Assembly: GCF_002117935.1 (NCBI RefSeq)
Contig: NZ_BDJE01000010.1
Coordinates: forward strand, 1 to 64,000
DNA from: Nocardioides sp. PD653-B2
GTDB taxonomy: Bacteria > Actinomycetota > Actinomycetes > Propionibacteriales > Nocardioidaceae
DNA: 64,000 bases
Reading direction: 5' to 3'
The notes under the pieces are model-generated. The model searched no databases. It saw nothing but the letters and a program-made list of their open reading frames with translations, and was not told the DNA's origin. Made by a program: the position numbers and the translations under genes. Positions 27,148-35,643 of the stretch are shown in pieces. Each line of letters begins with the position of its first letter. Position 1 is the stretch's first letter.

Positions 27148-28004
27148 AGCAGGTCCTCCGTCCCCGCGCGGCGTACGTAGAACAGCACCATCACCACGAT
27201 CAGCGCCATCAGGATCACCGAGAGCGCGGCGGCCGCCGGGTAGTTGTTGGCGTTGGTGAACAGGCTCTGGATCACGCTGCCGATCATCCGCTGGTTGGGA
27301 CTGCCCAGCAGCTCGGCGTTGATGTAGTCACCGACCGCGGGGATGAAGGTGAGGAGCGTGCCGGACACGACGCCCGGCAGCGACAGCGGCCACGTCACCT
27401 TGAAGAAGCCGACGAAGGGGTTGGCGTAGAGGTCGCTGGACGCCTCGATCAGCCGCGGGTCGATCTTGTCGATGCTCGCGTAGAGCGGCAGCACCATGAA
27501 CGGCAGGAAGTTGTACGTCAGTCCGGCGATGACCGCGACCGGCGTGGCCAGCAGCCGGCCGTCGGCGCCCAGGATGTGCACGAACTGCAGCGTGTTGACG
27601 ATGAAGCCGTCGTCGGCCAGCAGCAGCTTCCACGACAGCGTCCGCACCAGGAAGCTGGTGAAGAACGGCGCGATCACCAGCACCAGCATCAGGTTCTTCC
27701 AGCGGCCGGCCTTGAACGCGATCGCGTACGCCAGCACGTAGCCGAGGACCAGGCAGAAGAACGTCGCGAGCGCGCCGTACCACAGCGATCGGAGCAGCGG
27801 CTGCCAGTAGTCGCTGATGACGTGCGAGTAGTTCGCCCAGTGGTAGGTCATCGTGTAGCCGGTGGTGTCCGACCCGCTCGGGTCGAACAGGCTGGTCGCG
27901 ACGAGCGAGTACAGCGGAACCACGAAGAAGAGGCCGAGCCACAGCACGCCGGGGATCAGCAGGAGGTAGCCCGTCGAACCGCGCTTGCGGACAGTCTCGC
28001 TCAT
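27144..28004 (-). CDS. potB: Spermidine/putrescine-type ABC permease (PotB-like), system 2
   Basis: A 286-residue permease with about six membrane helices, the motif LIEASSDLYANPFVGFFKVTWP for ATPase coupling, and the PotB-type stretch FIPAVGDYINAELLG. The ATG at 28004 overlaps the ATPase stop as ATGA (28001-28004), and its own stop overlaps the PotC start, so all transport subunits are coupled. The frame is open upstream, but similarity begins at MSETVRKRG. Confidence 0.92.
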   Translation of the reverse strand: MSETVRKRGSTGYLLLIPGVLWLGLFFVVPLYSLVATSLFDPSGSDTTGYTMTYHWANYSHVISDYWQPLLRSLWYGALATFFCLVLGYVLAYAIAFKAGRWKNLMLVLVIAPFFTSFLVRTLSWKLLLADDGFIVNTLQFVHILGADGRLLATPVAVIAGLTYNFLPFMVLPLYASIDKIDPRLIEASSDLYANPFVGFFKVTWPLSLPGVVSGTLLTFIPAVGDYINAELLGSPNQRMIGSVIQSLFTNANNYPAAAALSVILMALIVVMVLFYVRRAGTEDLL

Positions 28005-29167
28005 TCCGCGTCGACCTTCTGCGAGCCCGCCGACGCGTCCTGGCTGAAGTCGAGGAGGAACGCGTACTCCGGGCGCCAGGACAGCTCGACCTCCTCCCCC
28101 GGGGCGAAGAGCCGGTGCCGGCCGGTGTTCTGCTGGAAGATCGCGAGCTCCTGGCCCCACGGCATCCGGACGAGGTACTGCGTGCTGACCCCGACGAAGC
28201 TGACGTCGGTCACGACGCCACCCGGGATCGTGTTGCCGGGGGCGTCGAGCTCCTCGCCCGGCGCCCCGATGAGCACCTTCTCGGGCCGGATCCCCACCCA
28301 GCCCTTGTCGCTGTCCGCATGGCAGCGCTCGGTCGGCACCGAGACCTGGACGCCGTGCATGTCGACGGTGACCACGTCGGCGGCGCGGCTGCGGATCGTG
28401 CCCTCGATGAGGTTGGACTGGCCGAGGAAGTTGGCGACGAACGTCGACTGCGGGTTCTCGTAGAGGTCGGCCGGCGCACCCATCTGCTCGATCACGCCGG
28501 CGTTCATGACCGCGACCGTGTCGGCCATGGTCATGGCCTCCTCCTGGTCGTGGGTCACGTGCACGAACGTGAGACCGACCTCGGTCTGGATCCGCTTGAT
28601 CTCGAGCTGCATCGAGCGCCGCAGCTTCAGGTCGAGCGCGCCGAGCGGCTCGTCGAGGAGCAGCACCTCGGGCTTGTTGATGAGCGCCCGCGCCAGCGCG
28701 ACCCGCTGCTGTTGTCCACCGGAGAGCTGGGCCGGCTTCTTGCGGGCCTGCGACGTCAGCTCCACCAGCTCGAGCATGTCGCGCACCGAGGCGTCGACCT
28801 CATTCGACTTGCGGCGCCGCAGGCCGAACGCCACGTTCTCGTAGATGTCGAGGTGCGGGAAGAGCGCGTAGCTCTGGAACACCGTGTTGACCGGCCGCTG
28901 GTACGGCTTGGCGTAGGTGATGTCCTGCCCGGCCAGCGTGATCGAGCCCGCCGTCGGCGTCTCGAGCCCGGCGACCATCCGCAACGTCGTCGTCTTGCCA
29001 CAGCCCGACGGACCGAGCAGCGCGATGAACGAGCCGCTGGGCACGTCGAGGTCGAGGTCGTCGACCGCCGTGAACGCCGCGAACGACTTGGTCACGTTGC
29101 GCAACCGCAGACCGTCGTACGACTCGGCGTCGGCCGCTGTCGGCTGTTGCTCAGCCACCTGTGACAT
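28001..29167 (-). CDS. potA: Polyamine ABC transporter ATPase, system 2
   Basis: A 388-residue ATPase with Walker A GPSGCGKTT, Q-loop FQSY, signature LSGGQQQR, Walker B LLLDEPLGALD, switch histidine VTHDQEEA, and a TOBE domain in the C-terminal third (WVGIRPEKV). It powers import by the PotB/PotC permeases encoded downstream. Its start lies 17 nt inside the upstream binding-protein gene, so translation is probably coupled. The order is binding protein, ATPase, PotB, PotC, unlike system 1. Confidence 0.94.
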   Translation of the reverse strand: MSQVAEQQPTAADAESYDGLRLRNVTKSFAAFTAVDDLDLDVPSGSFIALLGPSGCGKTTTLRMVAGLETPTAGSITLAGQDITYAKPYQRPVNTVFQSYALFPHLDIYENVAFGLRRRKSNEVDASVRDMLELVELTSQARKKPAQLSGGQQQRVALARALINKPEVLLLDEPLGALDLKLRRSMQLEIKRIQTEVGLTFVHVTHDQEEAMTMADTVAVMNAGVIEQMGAPADLYENPQSTFVANFLGQSNLIEGTIRSRAADVVTVDMHGVQVSVPTERCHADSDKGWVGIRPEKVLIGAPGEELDAPGNTIPGGVVTDVSFVGVSTQYLVRMPWGQELAIFQQNTGRHRLFAPGEEVELSWRPEYAFLLDFSQDASAGSQKVDAE

Positions 29168-30344
29168 CGTCGAACTCTCCTTGGTAGGCGGTGATCTGCT
29201 TCTCGCTCAGCGGCATGAAGTCGAAGGTGACCGAGAGGGTCTCGTCGTCGGGGAAGATCAGCTTGTTGTCGACCAGCGACGGGTCGACCTTCTCCATCGC
29301 CTCCTGGGCCCCCTTGACCGGGCAGATGTAGTTCACCCAGGCGGCGAGCTTCGCGGCGACCTCGGGCTCGTAGTAGTAGTCGATCCACTTCTCGGCGTTG
29401 GCCTCGTGGGTCGCGAGGTTGGGGACCAGCATGTTGTCGCTCCAGAGCGACAGCCCCTCCTCGGGCGTGACGAACTTGATGTCCGGGTTGTCGAACTGGG
29501 CCTGGATCACGTCGCCCGACCACGCCTCGCAGGCCACGATGTTGCCGGCGGCGAGGTCCTGGATGTACTCGTTGCCCGTGAAGGCGCGGACCTGTCCGGA
29601 CGCGACGACCTCGCGGAGCCGGTCGATCGCGGTGCCCCACTCGTCGTCGCTGAAGTCGCTCGGGTCGGCGCCCACGACCTTGAGCATGAAGCCCATCGTG
29701 TCGCGCATCTCGCTCAGCAGGCTGATCTTGCCGTTGAGCTCGGAGCGGGTGAGCAGCTCCTCGAAGCTCTTGATCTCACCGGTCTTGGCGGCGTTGTAGG
29801 CGATACCGGTCAGGCCGCTCTGCCAGGGCGCGTGGAACTCCAGGTCGGGGTCCCACTGACGGTTGCGCAGCGGCTCGATCAGGTTGGCGTGGAGGTTGGG
29901 CACCTTCGCCGCATCGAGCGGCTGGATCCAGCCCAGCGAGATCATCCGCGCGGCCATCCAGTCGGTGAGGACGATCATGTCCCGGTCGATGGTCTGGCAG
30001 GACCCGAGCTGGTTCTTCACCTTGGCGTAGAACTCGTTGTTGTCGTTGACGTCGTCGGTGTAGGAGACCGAGATGCCGGTCTGCTGCTGGAAGACGCTGA
30101 GCGTCGACGTCTCCTTCTTCTTCGGGTCGATGTAGGCCGGCCAGTTGGAGACGATCAGCTTCATCTCGCTGTCGGACACGTCCGGGGCCATGCAGTCCGC
30201 CGGATCGACCTTCCGCGGGTCGACGCCGAAGAACGGCAGCTTGAGGGCCGCGACGCTGATGCCGGCGAAGGCCACGACACCACCACCCTTGAGCAGCCCT
30301 CTTCGAGACAGCGCAGCCCGCTCAGCGGGCGACTGCGGCGCCAT
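29151..30344 (-). CDS. potD: Polyamine ABC substrate-binding protein, Tat-type signal, system 2
   Basis: A 397-residue solute-binding protein. The N-terminus has a twin-arginine signal (SRRGLLKGGG), unlike the lipobox signal of system 1. The mature domain carries PotD-like patterns: LIVSNWPAYIDPKK, DMIVLTDWMAARM, APWQSGLTGIAYN and the late WIDYYYEPEVAAKLAAWVN. The ATG at 30344 has AAGGGAG about 5 nt upstream; the frame upstream is open but not conserved. It is the first gene of the second Pot operon and diverges from an Lrp/AsnC regulator. Confidence 0.92.
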   Translation of the reverse strand: MAPQSPAERAALSRRGLLKGGGVVAFAGISVAALKLPFFGVDPRKVDPADCMAPDVSDSEMKLIVSNWPAYIDPKKKETSTLSVFQQQTGISVSYTDDVNDNNEFYAKVKNQLGSCQTIDRDMIVLTDWMAARMISLGWIQPLDAAKVPNLHANLIEPLRNRQWDPDLEFHAPWQSGLTGIAYNAAKTGEIKSFEELLTRSELNGKISLLSEMRDTMGFMLKVVGADPSDFSDDEWGTAIDRLREVVASGQVRAFTGNEYIQDLAAGNIVACEAWSGDVIQAQFDNPDIKFVTPEEGLSLWSDNMLVPNLATHEANAEKWIDYYYEPEVAAKLAAWVNYICPVKGAQEAMEKVDPSLVDNKLIFPDDETLSVTFDFMPLSEKQITAYQGEFDDVTGG

Positions 30345-30379
30345 GCGACTCCCTTCGGCAAATCCCGTCGATGGCTCGG

Positions 30380-30408
30380 ATCGTGCCACGCATGGGGGCC
30401 CTCGACAA
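30380..30408 (-). promoter_or_regulatory. Candidate promoter of pot system 2
   Basis: On the minus strand, TTGTCG (30403-30408) and CACGAT (30380-30385) are separated by 17 nt and lie about 40 nt before the potD start. The match is moderate. Confidence 0.35.
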
Positions 30409-30410
30409 GC

Positions 30411-30423
30411 GATCCAGTGGATC
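30411..30423. promoter_or_regulatory. Candidate Lrp operator, 13-nt perfect palindrome
   Basis: gatccagtggatc is a perfect inverted repeat with a 3-nt centre, placed just upstream of the proposed potD -35 and within the divergent potD/Lrp intergenic region. Lrp-family proteins commonly bind such palindromes between divergent genes. Confidence 0.4.
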
Positions 30424-30508
30424 CGAAACATCCTCGCAACGAAATCGCTTGCCGCCGGGCCGGTCGAAACCTTTGACCCCAGGCCGGTGCTGGGGAAGCA
30501 TGCGGCCC

Positions 30509-30982
30509 ATGACGAGGAAGTCCGGCCGCCCGGCGTTCCAGCTCGACGACGTGTCGAAGGCGATCATCGAACAGCTCCAGCAGGACGGCCGACGGTCGTA
30601 CGCCGCGATCGGCAAGGTGGTCGGCCTGTCCGAGGCCGCGGTCCGCCAGCGCGTGCAGCGGCTGATCGAGGCCGGGGTGATGCAGGTGGTCGCCGTGACC
30701 GACCCGCTCGAGCTCGGCTTCGCCCGCCAGGCGATGGTCGGGGTCCGGGTCTCCGGTCCGCTCGAGCCCGTCGCCGACGCCATCGCCGAGCTGCACGAGG
30801 TCGACTACGTCGTCGTCACCGCCGGCTCCTACGACCTCCTCGTCGAGGTCGTCTGCGAGACCGACGAGCACCTGCTCGAGCTCATCTCGGGACGGATCCG
30901 CACCATCGAGGGCGTCGCCGCGACCGAGACCTTCATGTACCTCAGCCTGCGCAAGCAGACCTACTCGTGGGGTGTGCGCTGA
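30509..30982 (+). CDS. Lrp/AsnC family transcriptional regulator
   Basis: A 157-residue regulator with an N-terminal winged helix-turn-helix (SKAIIEQLQQDGRRSYAAIG, then LSEAAVRQRVQRLIEAGVMQ) and a C-terminal AsnC/RAM ligand-binding domain (about 75-150). Its position between the divergent pot system 2 operon and the flavoenzyme gene makes it the likely local sensor of a polyamine or amino acid. An in-frame ATG at 30500 is possible. I chose 30509 because TTGACC (30473-30478) and an AAGCAT hexamer place transcription start at that codon. It is followed 8 nt later by the flavoenzyme gene. Confidence 0.92.
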   Translation: MTRKSGRPAFQLDDVSKAIIEQLQQDGRRSYAAIGKVVGLSEAAVRQRVQRLIEAGVMQVVAVTDPLELGFARQAMVGVRVSGPLEPVADAIAELHEVDYVVVTAGSYDLLVEVVCETDEHLLELISGRIRTIEGVAATETFMYLSLRKQTYSWGVR

Positions 30983-30990
30983 TCTCCTCC

Positions 30991-32367
30991 GTGAACCCGC
31001 ACTGGGAGCGCCTGTCCCTCTGGCACGACTCCGTCGACACGGACTGGACGCCCCGACCGGCACTCCCCGGCGACATCGAGGCCGACGTCGCCGTCGTCGG
31101 GGCGGGGTTCACCGGGCTGTGGACGGCCCACTACCTGGCCGAGGCCGACCCGTCGCTGCGGATCGTGGTCCTCGAGGCCGAGACCGCGGGGTACGGCGCC
31201 TCCGGGCGCAACGGCGGCTGGTGCTCGGCGCTCTTCCCCGCGTCCCTCGCCACCCTGGCGAGCATGAGGGACCGCGACGCGGCCCTGGCCCAGCACCGCG
31301 CGATGCGCGAGACCGTCGACGAGGTGGTGCGGGTCGCTGCCGCGGAGGGCATCGACGCCGACATCGCCAAGGGCGGCACCATCTCGCTCGCCCGCAGCCG
31401 CGCCCAGCTGCGCCGGGCCCGGGCCGAGGTCGCCGACGCCCGCACCTGGGGCCGCGGCGAGGACGACGTCCGCCTGCTCGACAAGGCGGAGGCGCGGTCG
31501 GTCCTGCGGGGCAGCCGCACGATCGGCGCGACGTACACCCCCGACTGCGCCGCGATCCACCCCGCGCGGCTGGTGCGCGGGCTGGCCGACGCGGTCGAGC
31601 GCCGCGGCGTCACGATCCACGAGCAGACCCCCGTCCGGTCGATCGCGCCCGGCCGTGCGCACACGGGCCTCGGCGACGTGCGCGCCCGCACGATCCTGCG
31701 CGCGACGGAGGGCTACACGGCGACGCTGAAGGGCGAGGACCGGACGTTGGTCCCGGTCTACTCGCTGATCATCGCGACCGAGCCCCTGTCGGCGGCGACC
31801 TGGGACGAGATCGGGCTGGCGCGGCGCGAGACGTTCTCCGACCACCGGCACCTGATCATCTACGGGCAGCGCACCGCCGACGACCGGCTGGTCTTCGGCG
31901 GGCGCGGGGCGCCGTACCACCTCGGCTCGAGGATCAAGCCCGAGTTCGACCGCGACGAGAAGGTCTTCGCGCGGCTCTACGCCACGCTCGTCGACCTGTT
32001 CCCGGTCCTCGAGGGGACCCGTGTCACGCATGCGTGGGGCGGCGCGCTGGGCATCCCCCGCGACTGGTGCGCGTCGGTGGGGCTCGACCGGGAGACCGGG
32101 CTCGGGTGGGCCGGCGGGTACGTCGGCGACGGCGTCAGCACCACCAACCTCGCCGGCCGCACGCTGCGCGACCTCGTCCTCGAGCGCGACACCGAGCTCA
32201 CGCGGTTGCCGTGGGTCGGCCACCGCTCTCCCGCCTGGGAGCGGGAGCCGCTGCGCTGGCTCGGCATCAACGCCGGCCTGCGCGCGATGACCCTGGCCGA
32301 CGCCGAGGAGTCCGTCACCCGGCTGCCCAGCGTCATCGCGCGTGCGGTCTCCCCGCTCCTGGGTTGA
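30991..32367 (+). CDS. FAD-dependent amine oxidoreductase (PuuB/DadA-like)
   Basis: A 458-residue flavoprotein. The FAD-binding dinucleotide fold is at the N-terminus (VAVVGAGFTGLWTAHYL), followed by EAETAGYGASGRNGGWCSAL, the pattern of DadA/gamma-glutamylputrescine oxidase family members, and a C-terminal GLGWAGGYVGDGVSTTN motif. In the Puu pathway PuuB oxidises gamma-glutamylputrescine. No gamma-glutamylputrescine synthetase is in the window, so the direct substrate could be free amine. The GTG at 30991 is 8 nt after the Lrp stop. The residue where family members usually have a complete Gly-rich loop is intact. Confidence 0.85.
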   Translation: MNPHWERLSLWHDSVDTDWTPRPALPGDIEADVAVVGAGFTGLWTAHYLAEADPSLRIVVLEAETAGYGASGRNGGWCSALFPASLATLASMRDRDAALAQHRAMRETVDEVVRVAAAEGIDADIAKGGTISLARSRAQLRRARAEVADARTWGRGEDDVRLLDKAEARSVLRGSRTIGATYTPDCAAIHPARLVRGLADAVERRGVTIHEQTPVRSIAPGRAHTGLGDVRARTILRATEGYTATLKGEDRTLVPVYSLIIATEPLSAATWDEIGLARRETFSDHRHLIIYGQRTADDRLVFGGRGAPYHLGSRIKPEFDRDEKVFARLYATLVDLFPVLEGTRVTHAWGGALGIPRDWCASVGLDRETGLGWAGGYVGDGVSTTNLAGRTLRDLVLERDTELTRLPWVGHRSPAWEREPLRWLGINAGLRAMTLADAEESVTRLPSVIARAVSPLLG

Positions 32368-32377
32368 GGATGACCTC

Positions 32378-33142
32378 GTGAACAAGCGCGCCCTGGTCCG
32401 CCGCCCTGGCCCCCGTCTCGCCGACGGGCTCCTCACCCACATCGCCCGCTCGCCGGTCGACGAGGACCTCGCCGCGCGCCAGTGGGAGGGCTACGTCGAG
32501 GCGCTGCGGGCCGAGGGCTGGGAGACGGTGGAGGTGCCACCGGCCGACGACTGCCCGGACGCCGTCTTCGTCGAGGACACGGTGGTCGTCTACGGCGACC
32601 TGGCCGTCATCTCGCGCCCCGGCGCGGACGAGCGCAAGCCCGAGACCGCCGGCACCGAGGAGACGCTGGCCGGCCTCGGCTACCGGATCGCCCGGATCGA
32701 GGAGCCCGGCACCCTCGACGGCGGCGACGTCCTCAAGCACGGCGGCATGGTGTGGGTCGGGATGGGCGGGCGCACCAACGCGTCGGGCCTCGAGCAGCTC
32801 GCCGCCCTGCTCGCACCGCTCGGCGCCCGCGTGATCGGCGTCCCCGTGGCCCGGGTGCTGCACCTGAAGTCGGCTGTCACCGCGCTGCCCGACGGCACCG
32901 TGATCGGCTTCGATCCCCTCGTCGACGACCCGTCGGTCTGGGACGCGTTCCTGCCCGTGCCCGAGGAGGCCGGCTCCCACGTGGTGCTCCTCGACGAGTC
33001 GACCGTGCTCATGTCGACCAGCGCGCCGGTGACCCGGGCACTGTTCGAGGAGCGCGGTCTGCGGGTGGTCGCCGTCGACATCTCCGAGTTCGAGAAGCTC
33101 GAGGGCTGCGTCACCTGCCTGTCGGTGCGCCTGCGCGGATAG
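32378..33142 (+). CDS. Dimethylarginine-dimethylaminohydrolase-like amidinohydrolase
   Basis: A 254-residue guanidino-modifying enzyme. His162 (LHLKS) and a C-terminal GCVTCLSV motif with likely nucleophile Cys247 fit the DDAH His/Cys catalytic pair, and DDCPDAVFVEDTVVV gives the conserved acidic substrate-binding segment. DDAH converts N-methylated arginines to citrulline plus methylamine. Here, in a polyamine and ureohydrolase island, other guanidino substrates are possible. The GTG at 32378 has GAGGA 7-8 nt upstream and lies 10 nt after the flavoenzyme stop, so they form one operon with the Lrp gene. The stop abuts the convergent peptidase stop. Confidence 0.85.
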   Translation: MNKRALVRRPGPRLADGLLTHIARSPVDEDLAARQWEGYVEALRAEGWETVEVPPADDCPDAVFVEDTVVVYGDLAVISRPGADERKPETAGTEETLAGLGYRIARIEEPGTLDGGDVLKHGGMVWVGMGGRTNASGLEQLAALLAPLGARVIGVPVARVLHLKSAVTALPDGTVIGFDPLVDDPSVWDAFLPVPEEAGSHVVLLDESTVLMSTSAPVTRALFEERGLRVVAVDISEFEKLEGCVTCLSVRLRG

Positions 33143-34570
33143 TCAGCCGAGGCCGTTGGCTGCAGTGTCGGCCGGCTTCGAGGCGGCGTGCAGCCAGGCG
33201 TCGAAGAACCCGTCGAGGTCCTGGCCGCTCTTCTCCTCGGCGACCGCCTGGAACTGCTCGGTGCTGCCGTTGCCGCCCCTCCGGGTGGTCGCCCAGGTGC
33301 GCAGGACGTCCCAGAAGTCGGTCTCGCCGATCACGTTGCGCAGCGCCTGCAGGGCGAGCGCGCCGCGCTGGTAGACCCGTCCGTCGAAGATCCGGTCCAC
33401 ACACCTCGTGTGCGAGGGGCACGGGTCGGCGACCTCGAGGTTCCAGAACGCGTCGTCGGCGTCGCGGCTGTCGTAGGCGTCGTGCAGCCGCGCGTTCGCG
33501 CCCGGCCCGCCGTGCGTCTCGGCGTAGTAGTCCTCCATGAAGGTCGCGAAGCCCTCGTTGAGCCAGATGTCCTTCCAGCCGGCGAGCGCCACCGAGTCGC
33601 CGAACCACTGGTGCGCGAGCTCGTGCACCACCGTCGACACAGCGCCGCTGCCGTCCCCCATGTAGGGGTACGTCGGACGGGTCTGGTTCTCCAGGGCGAA
33701 GCCGACCCCGAGGCTGGTGGTCAGCCCGCCGGTGGTCGCGAACGGGTAGTCGCCGAGCTGCTTCGTCAGCCAGTCGAGCAGCTTCGGCGTCTGCTTCATC
33801 AGCCCCATGGCGGTCCGCTGCTCGGCCGGCTTCAGTGCCTTCGACACCGCGACGTACGACGGGATGCCGTACTCGTTGCTCTTCGCGACCGTGTAGCGAC
33901 CGGCCGCGAAGAAGGCGAGGTAGGGCACCATCGGGGCGGCCGTCCACGTCGTGGTCGCCAAGTCCCCGTGGACCGTGCGCTGGTCGCGGGTGCCGTTGGC
34001 GACGACCTGGTTGGCCTTCGGCACCGTGATGCTGATGCTCATGGACGCCTTGTCGAGCGGGTGGTCGTTGGACGGGAACCACCAGGGCGCCATGTGCGGC
34101 TGGTTCATCGCGACCACCTCCTGGTCGCTGGCCAGCCAGTTGCTCTCACCCTCGTAGGAGTACGCCGAGGGCTTGCCGGCGTAGCGGACCACGACATCCA
34201 GCGACCCGCCCGCCAGGGTCGCGTGCTCGATGACCAGCTCGTGGGCGTCCTGGTGGAAGTCGACGGGGTCGCCGTCGATCGTCACCGACCGCACGGGCAG
34301 CAGGAAGTCGAGGTCGAAGCCGGACAGGTCCTCGGTGACGGTCAGCGAGACCTTCGTCCAGCCCGAGAGCTTGCGGGACCCGAAGTCGTAGCGGTCGTGG
34401 ATCTCGTAGCGACGCACGTCGATGCCGCCGTTGCCGTCGAGCGGGAAGTAGGGATCGCCGATCCCCGCCGACCCGTGCGGGTCATCTGCGCGACCGACGG
34501 CCGCGCCCGACGTGACGAGCGGTACGACGACGAGCGCGGCGGCGGCCAAGGCGGCGAGGCGACGGATCAC
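33143..34570 (-). CDS. Exported M1 family zinc metallopeptidase
   Basis: A 475-residue aminopeptidase-N-like protein with a signal peptide (residues 1-27). Zinc ligands are His316, Glu317 and His320 (HELAHQWFGD) and Glu339 (WLNEGFATFMEDY); the substrate-side motif reads GFALENQTRP in place of the classic GAMEN. The N-terminal beta domain covers 40-210. At 475 residues it lacks the C-terminal helical repeat domain of full PepN. Secretion suggests peptide scavenging. The GTG start has TAGGTT 6 nt upstream and no Shine-Dalgarno. Confidence 0.9.
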   Translation of the reverse strand: MIRRLAALAAAALVVVPLVTSGAAVGRADDPHGSAGIGDPYFPLDGNGGIDVRRYEIHDRYDFGSRKLSGWTKVSLTVTEDLSGFDLDFLLPVRSVTIDGDPVDFHQDAHELVIEHATLAGGSLDVVVRYAGKPSAYSYEGESNWLASDQEVVAMNQPHMAPWWFPSNDHPLDKASMSISITVPKANQVVANGTRDQRTVHGDLATTTWTAAPMVPYLAFFAAGRYTVAKSNEYGIPSYVAVSKALKPAEQRTAMGLMKQTPKLLDWLTKQLGDYPFATTGGLTTSLGVGFALENQTRPTYPYMGDGSGAVSTVVHELAHQWFGDSVALAGWKDIWLNEGFATFMEDYYAETHGGPGANARLHDAYDSRDADDAFWNLEVADPCPSHTRCVDRIFDGRVYQRGALALQALRNVIGETDFWDVLRTWATTRRGGNGSTEQFQAVAEEKSGQDLDGFFDAWLHAASKPADTAANGLG

Positions 34571-34576
34571 CGGGAC

Positions 34577-34582
34577 AACCTA
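34577..34582 (-). promoter_or_regulatory. Putative -10 element of leaderless M1 peptidase mRNA
   Basis: Minus-strand TAGGTT ending 6 nt before the GTG at 34570. Confidence 0.45.
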
Positions 34583-34715
34583 GCCCGCCGTATCGCGTCG
34601 GGCGGGCCTCGTCGCTTAATCGGTTGCGGTCCGCCGGTGGCCGCTCCCAGACTGGCCCCAGTCGTCCGGCCCAGCAGTGTGCAGGGTCCGGGTGCCCGAG
34701 CGAGAGGAGCGTGAC

Positions 34716-34808
34716 ATGTCCATGACGGTCCTTGGCCTGTCCGCAGACCACTTCTCTCACCTCTGGAGCACCCACACCGATGCAGCACGAACCTTCGCTC
34801 GACCCTGA
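34716..34808 (+). CDS. Possible 30-residue leader ORF
   Basis: An ATG at 34716 with the best Shine-Dalgarno in this interval (GAGGAG about 6 nt upstream) opens a 30-codon frame beginning MSMTVLGLSADH and ending in TGA at 34808. It overlaps the start of the RIO-like kinase in another frame (kinase ATG 34780). It could be a regulatory leader peptide that controls kinase translation, or chance. No homology is recognised. Confidence 0.3.
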   Translation: MSMTVLGLSADHFSHLWSTHTDAARTFARP

Positions 34809-35634
34809 TCTCGACCCCACCTTCGTCTTCGACTTCGAGGCGTACGACGACGTCGCCGACGGCCAACGCTGGTCCACCTGGCTGAGCGTCGAGCCGCTCT
34901 GCCGCGGCCCGGAGCCCCGCCCCGACTGGGTGGTCACCTCCCAGGCCGCGGTCGACACCGACCTCGGCGTCCTCAAGACCGGCAAGGAGGCCGACGCACA
35001 CCTGCTGGAGCGCGCAGTGCCCGGCTCCGATGCCCTCGGGGAGTCGGTCGTCATGGTCGCCAAGCGCTACCGCGGCACCGACCATCGCACCTTCCACCGG
35101 GCCGCGACCTACACCGAGGGGCGCAGCGTCAAGCGCTCCCGCGACGAGCGGGCGCTCAAGCGCAAGAGCACGTGGGGCAAGGCCGTCGCCGCGGGCGAGT
35201 GGGCGACCTCCGAGTGGGACGCCCTCAAGCGCTGCTGGCAGCTCGGCCTGCCGGTCCCCTACCCCGTGCAGATCGACGGCACCGAGCTCCTGATGGAGTG
35301 GATCACGCACGAGGGCGAGACGGCGCCGCGGCTGGCCCAGACCCGGCCCGAGCCGGCCCTGCTGGCGTCGTACCTCGACCAGCTGCGGGACGCGATGGCG
35401 GTGATGGTGCAGCACGGGATCGTCCACGGCGACCTCTCGGCGTACAACATCCTCGCCGCGGGCGACCGGCTGGTGATCATCGACCTGCCCCAGATCGTCG
35501 ACCTCGTGGGCAACCCGGCCGGGATGGACTTCCTGATGCGCGACTGCGCCAACGTCTGCGGGTGGTTCCGTGCGCGGGGGCTCGAGGTCGACGAGCAGGA
35601 CCTCTTCGGGGAGCTGATCGCCCACGCGTTCTAG
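34780..35634 (+). CDS. RIO1-like atypical serine protein kinase
   Basis: A 284-residue protein with the RIO kinase core: GVLKTGKEADAHL as the nucleotide-binding segment, a lysine in MVAKRYR, the catalytic loop VHGDLSAYNIL with the HGD and Asn, and the metal-binding VIIDLPQ segment (DLPQ where eukaryotic kinases have DFG). Bacterial RIO-like kinases are common in actinobacteria and their substrates are unknown. The ATG at 34780 has only a distant GGAG; translation may be coupled to the small leader ORF. Its TAG stop is reused in the -10 element of the next gene. Confidence 0.85.
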   Translation: MQHEPSLDPDLDPTFVFDFEAYDDVADGQRWSTWLSVEPLCRGPEPRPDWVVTSQAAVDTDLGVLKTGKEADAHLLERAVPGSDALGESVVMVAKRYRGTDHRTFHRAATYTEGRSVKRSRDERALKRKSTWGKAVAAGEWATSEWDALKRCWQLGLPVPYPVQIDGTELLMEWITHEGETAPRLAQTRPEPALLASYLDQLRDAMAVMVQHGIVHGDLSAYNILAAGDRLVIIDLPQIVDLVGNPAGMDFLMRDCANVCGWFRARGLEVDEQDLFGELIAHAF

Positions 35635-35637
35635 TCT
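35632..35637 (+). promoter_or_regulatory. Putative -10 element of leaderless LOG-family gene
   Basis: TAGTCT ends 6 nt before the GTG at 35644. Its first three bases are the stop codon of the RIO-like kinase gene. Confidence 0.4.
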
Positions 35638-35643
35638 GCGCGG

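Noticed and set aside
33144..33162. Short hairpin at the DDAH/M1 peptidase junction
   Set aside because: Only a 5-nt stem with a 9-nt loop lying inside coding sequence; too weak to call a terminator.
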